Positions 50,975 to 60,446 are shown, counted from the stretch's first letter. The stretch is DNA of 64,000 bases from Raoultibacter phocaeensis (GCF_901411515.1 NZ_CABDUX010000001.1:1488001-1552000), one strand, 5' to 3'. The notes: generated by a model not told the origin, from the sequence alone. Program-made: numbers and translations.

Positions 50975-51306
50975 AGCTCGAGGTTATTTCGGTGCGGGTG
51001 CCGGCCTCCCTCAAGGCCGAGGTGGAGGGGTACGCCCGCTCCCTCGAGGACGGGGCCAGCCCGTCGGAGGCCTGCAGGAGGCTGCTCGAGATAGGGCTGG
51101 CCTTCGCGCAGGAGGGCCGGTACGCGTCGGTGTTCGCAGACCTCGTGCACGACGTGGCGGAGGCCGTGTCGGCCAGAGCCGAGCACGAGATCGAGTCGTT
51201 CGTCTCCGAGCGCATCGACCTGCTGTACGTGTCGCTCATGGACAGGCTCGACGACCTCGAGGGCCATGTGGCCGGGGCGGGGGATACGGATTGGACGGAG
51301 GGGTAG
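50971..51306 (+). CDS. RHH-type relaxosome accessory protein (MobC-like position)
   Basis: The 111-aa product starts MKLEVISVRVPASLKAEVEGYARSLEDGASPSEACRRLLEIGL, a ribbon-helix-helix DNA-binding motif, with an amphipathic C-terminal half. It overlaps its upstream neighbour and ends 1 bp before the relaxase start codon, the usual place of an oriT-binding accessory protein. Confidence 0.7.
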   Translation: MKLEVISVRVPASLKAEVEGYARSLEDGASPSEACRRLLEIGLAFAQEGRYASVFADLVHDVAEAVSARAEHEIESFVSERIDLLYVSLMDRLDDLEGHVAGAGDTDWTEG

Positions 51307-51307
51307 C

Positions 51308-53248
51308 ATGGCGTGGTGGGAGGACGTGAAGGCGTCGGCGGTCGTTATCCGGCACGACCCTCTCGGAGCCGGGCATTGCCGGCCCTTCGAGTACTACCTG
51401 AGGCAGGCGCAATGGGAGGGCAAGGGAGGCATCGACCGGGCGCCGACGGAGGACGACATGCGGCTGGCGAGACGGCTTTGGTGCGAGAGGGAGCTCGGCG
51501 ACCGCGTCGACTACGCGACGAGGGAGGGCCGCTGGGCCGGCAAGGGCGACGGGCTCATGGCCGACGCCTCGCTCTGGGGCCAGCACGGCCCCCTCTCGAA
51601 GGAGGCGGTGGTCGGCTCGGCCGCCGCGTCGGGCTCCTACATACTCGAGTCGCTCGTGGCCGTGAAGCGGTCGGAGGCCGGTGCGCTCGGCATCGCCACA
51701 AAGCGCGACTTCGAGCGGATGATGCGCGCGACGTGGACCGACAACGTGATGCGCTGGGGCGTCGTCGAGCGGCGCGAGGACGTGCGGTGGGCCGCCGCCT
51801 ACCACACCGACGCGCGGCAGTCCGTCCATGTCCACGTGTTCACGTGGTCGGCGGCCGGCGACTTCAAGTTCGGCACGACGGTCGGTCGGAAGGCCACGTT
51901 CGAGGGCGGCTCCATCGTGCGGGCCTACGCGATGAGGCGGGCCATGGAGCCGCGCAACGAGATGCAGGCCCTTTTGCGCGACGCCATCAACCTCAAGGTG
52001 CAGGTCCTCGTCGGCGCGCGCCTCGACGCCGCCAGGTGGGCCCGCGTCGAGGCCCAGTCCCGAAGGCTCGAGCTCGAGCCTGCGCGCCTCATGCGGGACG
52101 ATTTGGACGATGGGAAGCGCGCCGAACTCGATGTGATGCGACGGAGGCTCGCGTCGGCGCTCGAGGGCGGCTCCGGAGCGCTGTCGCGCAACCGCCGGGC
52201 CGTGGCCATCGCCAAGGACATCCACTCCTTCCTCGCCAGGAACTCCCCGGGGATGTCCGATTTGCGGGAGCGGTACAGACAGACCTGGGAGGTGTCGGCG
52301 AACATCAAAGGGTATTCCGACAAGGCGTTCGTCGACGGCACGGCCCGCTTCTCCGACAGGGGCGAGGTCAGGCGGGCCTGGGATCGCGAGCGGGTGCGCT
52401 ACATCGACTCGAACATGGCCGCTATGAGGGATCGGGCCGTCTCGATCATGCTCCGGGATGCCGCCAAGGGCAACTTCGGCGTCGTCGACTACTCGAACCG
52501 GCTCGAGGTAGAGGAGCAGCTCCGCCGACGCTCGGAAGAGCTCTCCTTGGAGCGGTCCCGGATCGAGCGGAGGGCGAGGGAGCTGCCCGAGGAGGGGGCT
52601 GGCTGGAAGGTCGAGGCCAGGCGCGCCCGGGAGACGCTCGCCGCGCGGGAGTCGCTGCGAGAGGAGCAGGACAGGCGGCTGATGTCGCCTGCCGAGCTGT
52701 CCTTCCGGGCCGAGCGCGATCTCGCCGCGCGAACGGGACTGTCGCGCTCGGGGTGCCGGGAGCTCGTGGAGTCGGCCAGGGCCGCCTTCGCGCTCGCGTG
52801 CTCGAGCGCGGCCGGCTTCCGCGACGCCCCCGCCGACGTCAAGAGGAGCTGCGAGGAGGCCGCCGCGCGCATCGTCGCCGCGCCGGCCATGCAGCGCCGC
52901 ATCGACGAGCGCGCGGCGGCCATCTGCTGCTCCAAGGGTATCCACGACTTGGAAGCCCAGCACGCCGTGCGCGCTTCGGGCGAGAGGCAGACGTTGGCAG
53001 CAGTGGCGGAGAGGGTGCATGCTCGGGCAAGGGAGGACCCCTTCGCCGCCCTGCGAGGCCCGGCCGGGCCCCAGGAGGCCGAGCGGCCGGACCTGCTCTT
53101 CGGGGTGGCGTCGATTTTCGAGCGCTATCTCAGAAGCCAGCACGACCAGGAGTTATGCGGAGGGACCGTCAGGCGCAGTCCGGGGATGGACGCCCGCTGG
53201 TCGGAGGGCCAGGAGGACAGGAAAGCCCTCGAGAGGGGCTTGAGGTGA
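51308..53248 (+). CDS. MobP-like relaxase
   Basis: The 646-aa protein carries the metal-binding relaxase motif H166...H174-V-H176 (YHTDARQSVHVHVFTW). An N-terminal nucleophile tyrosine is probably among Y29, Y30 and Y69 (DYATREG). It has a long helical C-terminus (about 380-560) rich in Arg and Glu. It nicks oriT and pilots the strand to VirD4. ATG 51308 follows GGAGGGGTAGC. The Xis-like gene is 40 bp downstream. Confidence 0.82.
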   Translation: MAWWEDVKASAVVIRHDPLGAGHCRPFEYYLRQAQWEGKGGIDRAPTEDDMRLARRLWCERELGDRVDYATREGRWAGKGDGLMADASLWGQHGPLSKEAVVGSAAASGSYILESLVAVKRSEAGALGIATKRDFERMMRATWTDNVMRWGVVERREDVRWAAAYHTDARQSVHVHVFTWSAAGDFKFGTTVGRKATFEGGSIVRAYAMRRAMEPRNEMQALLRDAINLKVQVLVGARLDAARWARVEAQSRRLELEPARLMRDDLDDGKRAELDVMRRRLASALEGGSGALSRNRRAVAIAKDIHSFLARNSPGMSDLRERYRQTWEVSANIKGYSDKAFVDGTARFSDRGEVRRAWDRERVRYIDSNMAAMRDRAVSIMLRDAAKGNFGVVDYSNRLEVEEQLRRRSEELSLERSRIERRARELPEEGAGWKVEARRARETLAARESLREEQDRRLMSPAELSFRAERDLAARTGLSRSGCRELVESARAAFALACSSAAGFRDAPADVKRSCEEAAARIVAAPAMQRRIDERAAAICCSKGIHDLEAQHAVRASGERQTLAAVAERVHARAREDPFAALRGPAGPQEAERPDLLFGVASIFERYLRSQHDQELCGGTVRRSPGMDARWSEGQEDRKALERGLR

Positions 53249-53288
53249 GGGCCTGCGAGGGCCGACTCCGGAAGAAGGGAAAGACATC

Positions 53289-53495
53289 ATGAAGCGAATA
53301 CTGAACGACAGGTTGCTGACCATCGAGGACGTCTCGGAGATGACGGGGCTCTGCAGGCCGATCGCGTCGAAGCTCATCGACGAGTCGGGGCACGCCATCA
53401 ACGTGCACAGGCGGAAGTTCATCCTCGAGAGCGGCCTTCTCGAGTACCTCAAAGACTGCGCCGACCGGCGGCACAATAAGGACGTGACGCATTGA
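53289..53495 (+). CDS. Excisionase-like protein (Xis) near attR
   Basis: The 68-aa product (MKRILNDRLLTIEDVSEMTGLCRPIASKLIDESGHAINVHRRKFILESGLLEYL) has the winged-helix 'excisionase' fold. AAGGGAAAG precedes ATG 53289. Position at the right end of the ICE supports a recombination-directionality role with the integrase at 954, whose gene would be adjacent after circularisation apart from the KAP gene. Confidence 0.75.
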   Translation: MKRILNDRLLTIEDVSEMTGLCRPIASKLIDESGHAINVHRRKFILESGLLEYLKDCADRRHNKDVTH

Positions 53496-53645
53496 AATCG
53501 CCATCGTCCATCCAGTCAGCAGCGATTGAAAAGACATTATAGGCAAGAGCTGCCGACGATAGATCGAGTACGTTGTCGCACGCTAACGAATCGTGAGCAT
53601 CTTTAGAGGACGCAGCGTGACAAGTCTCTGCTCTATGCAGCTTTA

Positions 53646-55481
53646 TCAATCGGTGCCAGAATGCATGCTTTCAGCAAGGTCGTAGAGATCGTTTTTTAGA
53701 TATCCAAGATACTTGCGGACAGCGTATTCTTCCGATGATTCTATTTTCGTTAATTCTGCTAGTTTTTTGGCCCAGCGAGAGAGTCTTTTACAGCTGCCTT
53801 CTGAAAGGGTTCTTGAGGCAAAGGCGCCCGCCATTCCATTCGCGTTAAACACCTCATGCAGTTTGCGTAAGCTTTCCGGTCTCATTGAAGGCATGGCTGA
53901 TGCGAGCGCGGCTTCCTCCACTCCAGCTAGGACAATCGCCATCCTTTCTATGTCAATGCGCTCTTTTTCAAGAACAGAATAGTATTGCATCGTAAAGCTA
54001 TCTGGATCGTCTCTCAGAGATCGGTTAAGGGAGTCAACCGTGTCCTCCAAAGATAATTTCATTGCGAAGTCTCGAAGCTCGTCTATCTCCTCCAAAGGCT
54101 CCAAGCCTGGAATGGGAGGTGACGCGAATCTTCTGTCCTGCCAATCAAAGGGATTGCTGCATACCGATGCCATGGCCTTGTCAGGATTTCTTCTTATGGC
54201 TTCCTTCATGTATTGCGTGAAGTCTTTCAGGCTTCCATCGTGGATGTCGGGGAACGCCTCGCCGATGCTTTTGACTATTCTGAGCAACTCACCGTATCTC
54301 TCAAACGGAAGTCCGAGAGATCCATCTTGAGGGTTAATCGCCTTCTTAAAGCATGCAATCATTGCAGGGACGTCATCGTTCCTAAACATAAGGCTCTTCC
54401 ATCGGTCCATCCATTCGACGGCATCGCGAACCTTTTCGCTTTCCGGGTAGTATGCTTCCCGATATGAACCCAGGCAGCTTTCCATCTGGTTACCGTCCAA
54501 CTTCTGATGCCACTCGAAATGTGCTCGAATGAAAGCGAGGGACTCGTACCTACGATAGGAGTCTGCTCGATGAGCGGACTCCATCGAGGACACTATGTCG
54601 GCAGGATCCGCGGGCGTAACGTCAGAAGGCTGAGGGAAGTATCCCTCCGCTGCGCGTATCGAGAACGAGCATACATCTTGAAACACTGACATGCGAATGC
54701 TCCGGTCGGCGGGATTCATGAAAAAGTCGGTTTTCCCCAAATCACCCATTAATCGACGAAGACGTTTTACAGTGCGTATATTGGTGCATTTCGCATTTGC
54801 AAGAGCTTTCAAAAAAACCTTCTCTGCGCTTGGGTCAATCGAGCTGAGCTCCGCGCCGATCATGTTGCCAACGATCTCCTCCATAGGGGGCTCATACGTG
54901 CATCTTCTCCAGACCAACTTCTCCATCAGGGCTTTGTGGCTATTCGCGTCATCTTGATCCGACTCCCTGTGAGCCTCATTGGATACGAGAATAACTTTTC
55001 GGGATTTTCCATTCACCAACGAATCCACGATGCCGAACAATTCCCGTTCGGAAATCAGACATCTCTCTAGATCGTCGAAGACGAGCAGCATCGACGACCC
55101 GAGTAGAAACTCCGCCAATGCCTTTGTTCCTATTTCATAGCTTATGCCCAATTCCTTCTTGGCTTTTTTTGCTACTCCTCCCAAAAAAGACAAACCTGCA
55201 TCGCGAGCAAACTCGGCCACAATCGCTTTGCGACCTTCACCTTCGCCTCCACTGGCGTACTCGTTAATGATGCCTAGATAAAGCCTGTCGTATAGGTCGC
55301 TCGCTGAGCTAGTTCCAAACAAAGAGACCCTGACAATCCTGTAGCCTTCGGCCGCATCTCTCAAGCCATGTTCGACGAAGTGAGTCTTTCCGCTGCCCCA
55401 GGCGCCTTCGATCATGAAAGCGTACTTGTCGGTGTCTTCCAGATAGTCTCGTACCATGGTCTTTACGGAATCTTCGTTCAT
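53646..55481 (-). CDS. KAP-family P-loop NTPase, candidate defence cargo
   Basis: The 611-aa protein has Walker A GAWGSGKT (26-33, in YAFMIEGAWGSGKTHF), Walker B with two aspartates (SMLLVFDDLERC), sensor-like 'KVILVSNEA' and a long helical C-terminus. These are features of KAP NTPases, a family that includes the phage-exclusion protein PifA. It lacks the membrane helices of many KAP proteins. GC content is visibly lower than in the rest of the ICE, a sign of separate acquisition. The start ATG 55481 follows GGAGGGG; an upstream in-frame ATG at 55721 would run into attR. A 150-bp gap separates it from the convergent xis gene. Confidence 0.75.
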   Translation of the reverse strand: MNEDSVKTMVRDYLEDTDKYAFMIEGAWGSGKTHFVEHGLRDAAEGYRIVRVSLFGTSSASDLYDRLYLGIINEYASGGEGEGRKAIVAEFARDAGLSFLGGVAKKAKKELGISYEIGTKALAEFLLGSSMLLVFDDLERCLISERELFGIVDSLVNGKSRKVILVSNEAHRESDQDDANSHKALMEKLVWRRCTYEPPMEEIVGNMIGAELSSIDPSAEKVFLKALANAKCTNIRTVKRLRRLMGDLGKTDFFMNPADRSIRMSVFQDVCSFSIRAAEGYFPQPSDVTPADPADIVSSMESAHRADSYRRYESLAFIRAHFEWHQKLDGNQMESCLGSYREAYYPESEKVRDAVEWMDRWKSLMFRNDDVPAMIACFKKAINPQDGSLGLPFERYGELLRIVKSIGEAFPDIHDGSLKDFTQYMKEAIRRNPDKAMASVCSNPFDWQDRRFASPPIPGLEPLEEIDELRDFAMKLSLEDTVDSLNRSLRDDPDSFTMQYYSVLEKERIDIERMAIVLAGVEEAALASAMPSMRPESLRKLHEVFNANGMAGAFASRTLSEGSCKRLSRWAKKLAELTKIESSEEYAVRKYLGYLKNDLYDLAESMHSGTD

Positions 55482-55698
55482 AAAGCCCCTCCATTTTCCA
55501 GGATCCAGTAGCCCCGTTTCTCCATCAAAGCGTGCTCGAACTAACCGAGACTCGCCGTTTGGCGTTCGAAGTCCATACCGTTCCGACTTGCATGATCCAT
55601 CGCTTATAATGGGCCCGAAATGTGTGCTTACTGTGGATTCGCCCAAAAAGCTGCTTTTTACCCGGGATTTTACCCGGCGTCGAAAAGCCGCTGAAAAG

Positions 55699-55730
55699 AA
55701 AAAAGGCCAGACGAAAAACACCGTCTGACC
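55699..55730 (-). terminator. ICE-supplied terminator of the restored tRNA-Thr
   Basis: On the minus strand GGTCAGACG, loop GTGTTTTT, CGTCTGGCC and six T. Only the first half (GGTCAG) lies in the att core; the second half is ICE sequence. It replaces the native terminator at 671-704. Confidence 0.75.
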
Positions 55731-55786
55731 TGCACATTTTCTGGAGCCAACGAGCGGATTCGAACCGCTGACCTACGCATTACGAG
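55725..55786. repeat. attR: 62-bp direct repeat within tRNA-Thr
   Basis: Identical to 699-760. Bases 55742-55786 are the 3' half of the tRNA from the anticodon loop onward. The core stops at the first nucleotide of the anticodon loop. This is the right boundary of the ICE. Confidence 0.9.
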
Positions 55787-55817
55787 TGCGTTGCTCTACC
55801 AGCTGAGCCACGTTGGC
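55742..55817 (-). tRNA. tRNA-Thr (anticodon CGU)
   Basis: A 76-nt tRNA with encoded CCA. The acceptor GCCAACG pairs with CGTTGGC, the D stem GCTC with GAGC, the anticodon stem ACGCA with TGCGT around CTCGTAA, and the T loop is GTTCGAATC. Anticodon CGU reads ACG. The gene is kept intact because the ICE brought its own copy of the 3' half. Confidence 0.96.
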
Positions 55818-55991
55818 GCACCGCTTCACACGTGAAGCGCGAACAAGAAGTATAGCGAAACAGCGCCCTATCCGCAAGCGCGATTCCGCAGGAAAATCCA
55901 CGAATCGCAGACGGTACGGCGATGGTGCGGAAACAGTGTAGCGGCTAGAACAGGGTACGTGGTTCTCGATCGCCGTTTATCGTGTAGAAGC

Positions 55992-56423
55992 TTACTTGAT
56001 GTAGAACCCTGAAATCGAATCATCTTCGTTGAAGCTGATCGTGTATTGCGCTGGCCCGTTCTCGTAGTTAGCGATTTGCACGACGGTGGCGTAGGGGGTT
56101 CCGTCTTTGGCTTTGCCGTTGAGATACGCCACATCGCCGAAATCTTTGAACGCACCGAGTTGATCGAGGATCGGATCGCCGTTTTGAGCGAAATCTTCGG
56201 CTGAAAGCCCAAGGGGCTCGCATTTCTCTGCGACGGCATCGAAGTCGCGCGCGGTGTACAGGTCTATCAGCTCGCGCGTTTGCTCAGTGAGCTGGGTTTC
56301 GTTCGCCCAGTCAGGTAAGCCCTCCTGCACATCCGAGCCTGATCCACTCGATGAGCAACCTATCAGGCAAAGGGCGCACGCCAAAGCCGCCATCGTTACC
56401 AGTACTCCTAAACGCTTTTTCAT
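55992..56423 (-). CDS. Lipoprotein with DUF3887-like domain
   Basis: The 143-aa product has a lipobox signal (MKKRLGVLVTMAALACALCLIGCSSSGSGS in part: LIGC). The mature domain (ELIDLYTARDFDAVAEKCEPLGLSAEDF...DQLGAFKDFGDVAY...YATVVQIANYENGPAQYTISFNEDDSISGFYI) fits DUF3887, a cystatin-like fold in secreted Gram-positive proteins. It overlaps the upstream membrane protein gene by ATGA. Confidence 0.8.
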   Translation of the reverse strand: MKKRLGVLVTMAALACALCLIGCSSSGSGSDVQEGLPDWANETQLTEQTRELIDLYTARDFDAVAEKCEPLGLSAEDFAQNGDPILDQLGAFKDFGDVAYLNGKAKDGTPYATVVQIANYENGPAQYTISFNEDDSISGFYIK

Positions 56424-57109
56424 ACATCAGTCCTCCTTGATTGTGCCCATCGAACAGTAACCAGCAGAAACAGTATCGCTACGAGCAGAAATACCGCTTC
56501 GAATGCCCAGGGAGATACACTTGGCATCGAAGCGGACAGTGCACCGAGGTCAACGAGCGTATGGAAAAACAGCGCAGCCAAAAACGGTACGACAGAGCGA
56601 CGTTTTACGGCAACGTAAACGATAACAGAAAGTGCGACTTGTACCATGATGGCACCGATGCGCTCGATACCGGCAAGGATGATGGCGGGACCGGCCATCG
56701 CGAGTTGGTCGGGAAGCGCCAGCAGCGCAACGCTGTTGAGTCCGATGAGCGCAGCTTCGAGCCCGCCGTGGCCCAGACCGTATGCGAGAGGGATCTTCAA
56801 ATCGAACGGTGCCTTGCGTTGAGTGCGCAGCAACAGAAAACGGGCCGTTTCCTCAAACAAGCCCGCCGACGCCGCAAGGGCGAGCGCGTATACGAGCGGT
56901 TGGGTTGCGGCGAAGACGGTAAACCATGCAGTTTGGCCGAGCATCGAAAGCAAGGGCAGGCGAATAAGCACCTGGGATACGAGAAAACCGATCACGCCAA
57001 GGCCGAAAGCGATCGCGCAGCGCTTGTCGCGCGCGAGATAGTACGCAAGAGCCCCCAGCGGAATTCCAAAGCAGATGAGTATGTTGCCGATCGCGGCAAG
57101 CGTTCCCAT
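56420..57109 (-). CDS. YhfC-family intramembrane protein
   Basis: The 229-aa product has about seven membrane helices and the pair EETARFLLL plus GLGHGGLEA, the glutamate/histidine motifs of YhfC/CPBP-like putative intramembrane metalloproteases. ATG 57109 follows AGGAAGG. It forms a two-gene unit with the lipoprotein behind it. Confidence 0.75.
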   Translation of the reverse strand: MGTLAAIGNILICFGIPLGALAYYLARDKRCAIAFGLGVIGFLVSQVLIRLPLLSMLGQTAWFTVFAATQPLVYALALAASAGLFEETARFLLLRTQRKAPFDLKIPLAYGLGHGGLEAALIGLNSVALLALPDQLAMAGPAIILAGIERIGAIMVQVALSVIVYVAVKRRSVVPFLAALFFHTLVDLGALSASMPSVSPWAFEAVFLLVAILFLLVTVRWAQSRRTDV

Positions 57110-57150
57110 GGAAGCCTTCCTGTATCGATGACCCGATGCCTCGCGCACAG

Positions 57151-57199
57151 GCTCGGGTCCCAAGCGCGATTGTTATATCTTGAGTATAACAAAAGAATG
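57151..57199 (-). promoter_or_regulatory. Promoter/operator region of the YhfC-type gene
   Basis: A dyad TTGTTATA (57170-57177) and TATAACAA (57185-57192) separated by 7 bp. Within it the minus strand carries TATACT as a -10, with TTTCCC 17 bp upstream. The remaining sequence to 57446 holds no gene and no clear promoter for the lactonase gene. Confidence 0.45.
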
Positions 57200-57446
57200 A
57201 ACGACGGGAAAGCTTCGCCGTAGCGCTATCTGTTGAGCGGTTTTACGATGCGCATTTGCTCATTGGCCAAATCGCCCGCACATGGGCGTTTACCTATGAT
57301 AGATAACCATTGTTTGACCGCATGGCAAAGGTTTCCCTTCCATTTGGGCCGCTCTGAACGGGCGCGCGTATGCTTGCTACGTGAATTTAGAGTATCCGCA
57401 GATCGAACTGCGTAGCGTACCGTAGACAGAAAGGCAAAGCGATCTT

Positions 57447-58505
57447 ATGGGCGAGCAAAACGAGTACCGGCTCTATGTTGGTTCGTACCCCCCGAGCGAA
57501 GGCGAGTGCGGAATCTACTTGCTCGCGCTCGACAAAGCCCGTCGTTCGTGTTCGATCGTGCAAGCGAATGCAGAAACGGCGAATCCTTCGTATCTGGTAT
57601 CGGCCGGCGACGTTCTCTATGCGGCTAACGAGCAATCGGAATGCGCGCAGGTATCGATGTTCGCCACGCAGGGCGACGGGCCGATTGTTCTGCGCGACAC
57701 GTATCGCACGCACGGCGCGGGAACCTGTCAGATCGCGCTCGATCCGCGCATGCCGTACGTGTACGGAGCGAATTACGAGAGCGGATCGATCGTGGGATGC
57801 CATATCCTTTCCGACGGCCTGTTCGGAAGCGGTATGGATTCGGTTCAGCAAAGCGGCCATGGTCCCAACTCCGAGCGGCAGGAAGGCCCCCATGTGCACA
57901 TGGTCGGATTCGCCCCCGACGCCCCCGCATTGATCTCGGTCAACCTCGGCACCGACGCGCTCATGTCCTATGCCGTCGGCGAACACGGGCTCGAGCCAGC
58001 TGCTTGTGCGGAAGTGCTGCACGTTTCTGCCGGGGAAGGCCCCCGGATGGTTGCCCATCACCCCACGCTTCCCTTTACGGCGCTCATCACCGAACTCGGC
58101 AATCACCTCATCATGTACCGGCGCCATGGCGCGAGCCTTTCGAGCTGGGAGCAGCTCGATTCCTATCGACTCGTTTCTGACGAATTCGGGGGAGAGGCGC
58201 TTGCGGCCCATGTTCTGTTCTCGCCTGATGGCCGCTACCTGTATGCATCGGTGCGCGGTCCCAACCAAATCGTCGTGTTCTCGGTTGACAAATCAGGCGC
58301 ACTCGTCAAGCTCTCGGAGGTATCTTCGGGAGGCTCGTGGCCCCGTCATATGGAGCTTTCGCCCGATGGCACCTTACTTGCCGTCGCCAACGAGCGCAGC
58401 TGCGAAGTCGTGGTGTTCGAGGTCGACAAGGCGAACGGTTTGCTTGCAGGCGAAGTCGCCCGATGCGCGATCGCCAACCCAACCTGTGCTGTTTGGCGAA
58501 AATAG
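57447..58505 (+). CDS. Lactonase-family beta-propeller protein (6-phosphogluconolactonase-like)
   Basis: The 352-aa product has the propeller rhythm of the Pgl/YbhE family: YRLYVGSYPP..EGECGIYLLALD, LVSAGDVLYAANE, QIALDPRMPYVYGANYESGSI, GHGPNSERQEGPHVHMVGFAPD, LLFSPDGRYLYASVRGPNQIVVF-like and WPRHMELSPDGTLLAVANE. It probably hydrolyses 6-phosphogluconolactone or a related lactone. It is monocistronic, with AGAAAGG before ATG 57447. Confidence 0.85.
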   Translation: MGEQNEYRLYVGSYPPSEGECGIYLLALDKARRSCSIVQANAETANPSYLVSAGDVLYAANEQSECAQVSMFATQGDGPIVLRDTYRTHGAGTCQIALDPRMPYVYGANYESGSIVGCHILSDGLFGSGMDSVQQSGHGPNSERQEGPHVHMVGFAPDAPALISVNLGTDALMSYAVGEHGLEPAACAEVLHVSAGEGPRMVAHHPTLPFTALITELGNHLIMYRRHGASLSSWEQLDSYRLVSDEFGGEALAAHVLFSPDGRYLYASVRGPNQIVVFSVDKSGALVKLSEVSSGGSWPRHMELSPDGTLLAVANERSCEVVVFEVDKANGLLAGEVARCAIANPTCAVWRK

Positions 58506-58527
58506 GCTTCCTCCCTGTAAAGCTACG

Positions 58528-59226
58528 TCACATGCGTTCGCGCAGCGTCGAGCCGTATATGCTCATGTTCTCGAACCTATTCTGCATCCAGGTTGAGGGG
58601 AACTGCTGGTCGAGAAAATGGTCGATCGGCGTTGCGGGGGGCACGTGATCCATGCGGGCGCTTTCGCGCGCCAAAGCCTGCACCGTGAGAGCGATGTTGA
58701 GCACCATGAACACCGCGCTCGCAATGCTCAGGGCTCGAACCGCCGTGCTGCGCCAGTCGATGCGTTGCGACGTGCGACTCATAAGCGGCATGACGATGCG
58801 CGTCCACGCAAGGCCGAGTGTGCCCCACATGAGCGCAAATGCCAGATTTACTCGTCCATCGATATTGCCGAAGGTGCCGCTGTAATCCCAAGCGATAGCG
58901 CCGAAGAGCACCTCCATAAGCCAGCTCGTTGCGAACTCGACTGCTGAGCCTACAAGGGCGGACATGCCGAACACAGCGAGGGAGTTCGCATGGGTGAGGC
59001 AGTTCGCCACAATGGTGAGCATGACCGCGCCAGTGCCGTAGATAGGGGAAAACGGCCCACAGACCAGCCCCGCCCGATCCTCGTATCCGCCAAACGCGAT
59101 CGCGTGGTATACGGTTTCGATTGCAAGGCCAGCAACCGAGCCGATCACGAAAAGCCAGAATAAGGGCAGGATTCCCTCGACGGTTGAATGTGCGGTACGG
59201 GATGGCGTGGTCATGCCGGCTTCCAT
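58528..59226 (-). CDS. CmpB-type putative ABC transporter permease / membrane protein
   Basis: The 232-aa product has about five membrane helices and the signature IETVYHAIAFGGYEDRAGLVCGPFSPIYGTGAV, found in the PF06541 (CmpB) family. The function is poorly known. It converges on the lactonase gene with a 22-bp gap. Confidence 0.8.
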   Translation of the reverse strand: MEAGMTTPSRTAHSTVEGILPLFWLFVIGSVAGLAIETVYHAIAFGGYEDRAGLVCGPFSPIYGTGAVMLTIVANCLTHANSLAVFGMSALVGSAVEFATSWLMEVLFGAIAWDYSGTFGNIDGRVNLAFALMWGTLGLAWTRIVMPLMSRTSQRIDWRSTAVRALSIASAVFMVLNIALTVQALARESARMDHVPPATPIDHFLDQQFPSTWMQNRFENMSIYGSTLRERM

Positions 59227-59498
59227 GAAGAGCTCCTATTTCTTGTGCGATGCTGTCTGCTTGTACCATACTGCGAGATAGATCTTCGAAAAGTGTCAAG
59301 GTACGTTAAAGATTTCATTAAGATTCGCAGGGAGCCGCCGTGCGTTGAACGAAATCGGAGCATGATCTGCGGGTTCTCGCCGCAGTGCGCATCGCATCGC
59401 CCGCCCTTTCCTGCCTTCGGCGCAAGGGCCGCTCAAACCACGTGTGCGCAAGGACAAAAAGCGGTATGCTATGGGCTTTAACGATCTGCGGAAGACGG

Positions 59499-60446
59499 AT
59501 GGGCGGCGTGGAGCAAGAGCAGCAGAAAACAGATAGGACGGGCTTTCTCGAAGCTCTGTTCTGCCATATCATCTGGGGTCTTATGCCCATCTACTGGAAG
59601 CTCCTTTCGGGCATCCCTGCGTTTCAGGTGCTCGCGTGGCGCATGGTGTGGGCGGCGGTGTTCATCCTCGCGCTGTGTGTGCTGGTGAAACGCGTTCGGT
59701 TCTTGTACCTTGCGCGAGATCCGCGGGCGGTCAAGACGTTTCTTTCTTCGGGCATCATCGTTTCGCTCAACTGGGGCATTTACGTATGGGCGGTCAACAG
59801 CGGCCATGTGCTCGAGACGAGCATCGGCTATTATCTGTGTCCCCTCGCGAACATATTCTGCGGCATCGTCGTATTCAAGGAGCGGCTGACGACCGGACAG
59901 AAGATCGCCACGGCGCTCGCAGCGGCGGGCGTGGTGTTCTTCATCGTAGCGCACGGCGGCGCTATTTGGATTTCGTTCGCACTTGCGATTTCGTTTGCCG
60001 TGTACGGCACGGTGAAGAAGCGCGGCGGCTACGAAGCGCTTCCCGGTATGGCGTTCGAATCGCTGCTTACAGGCGTAATCGGCATTGCGATCCTTGCGAT
60101 CGGTTTCGCTTTTCCCGCGTTGTGGCAGTTCACGCCTCCCATGCCCTCGCCGATGGCCGTGACCGATCAAACCCTGCTTGCAGCCCTGCTCGTTGGAGCG
60201 GGCGTTCTTACGGCCATCCCTCTTCTGCTCTTTTCAGCGGCGGCGAATCGTGTGTCGATGACCATCCTCGGGTTCATGCAGTACATCGGCCCTACGCTTG
60301 CGCTCATCTCGGCGGTGTTTTTGTTCGGCGAAGCCTTCACGTTTGCCCATGCGGTATGCTTCGCGCTGGTGTGGGCGGGTATCGCCATCGTGAGCATCGA
60401 ACCGTTCGTGCGGCGGGCGAGGCGCAGTGCTCGCCGTTCCGCCTGA
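59499..60446 (+). CDS. rarD: EamA-family transporter RarD
   Basis: The 315-aa product has ten membrane helices and RarD-typical segments (GLMPIYWKLLSGIPAFQVLAWRMVWA, LNWGIYVWAVNSGHVLETSIGYYLCPL, IGPTLALISAVFLFGE). It is a drug/metabolite-type exporter of unknown substrate. ATG 59499 follows GGAAGACGG; upstream in-frame ATGs lack a ribosome site. Confidence 0.92.
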   Translation: MGGVEQEQQKTDRTGFLEALFCHIIWGLMPIYWKLLSGIPAFQVLAWRMVWAAVFILALCVLVKRVRFLYLARDPRAVKTFLSSGIIVSLNWGIYVWAVNSGHVLETSIGYYLCPLANIFCGIVVFKERLTTGQKIATALAAAGVVFFIVAHGGAIWISFALAISFAVYGTVKKRGGYEALPGMAFESLLTGVIGIAILAIGFAFPALWQFTPPMPSPMAVTDQTLLAALLVGAGVLTAIPLLLFSAAANRVSMTILGFMQYIGPTLALISAVFLFGEAFTFAHAVCFALVWAGIAIVSIEPFVRRARRSARRSA

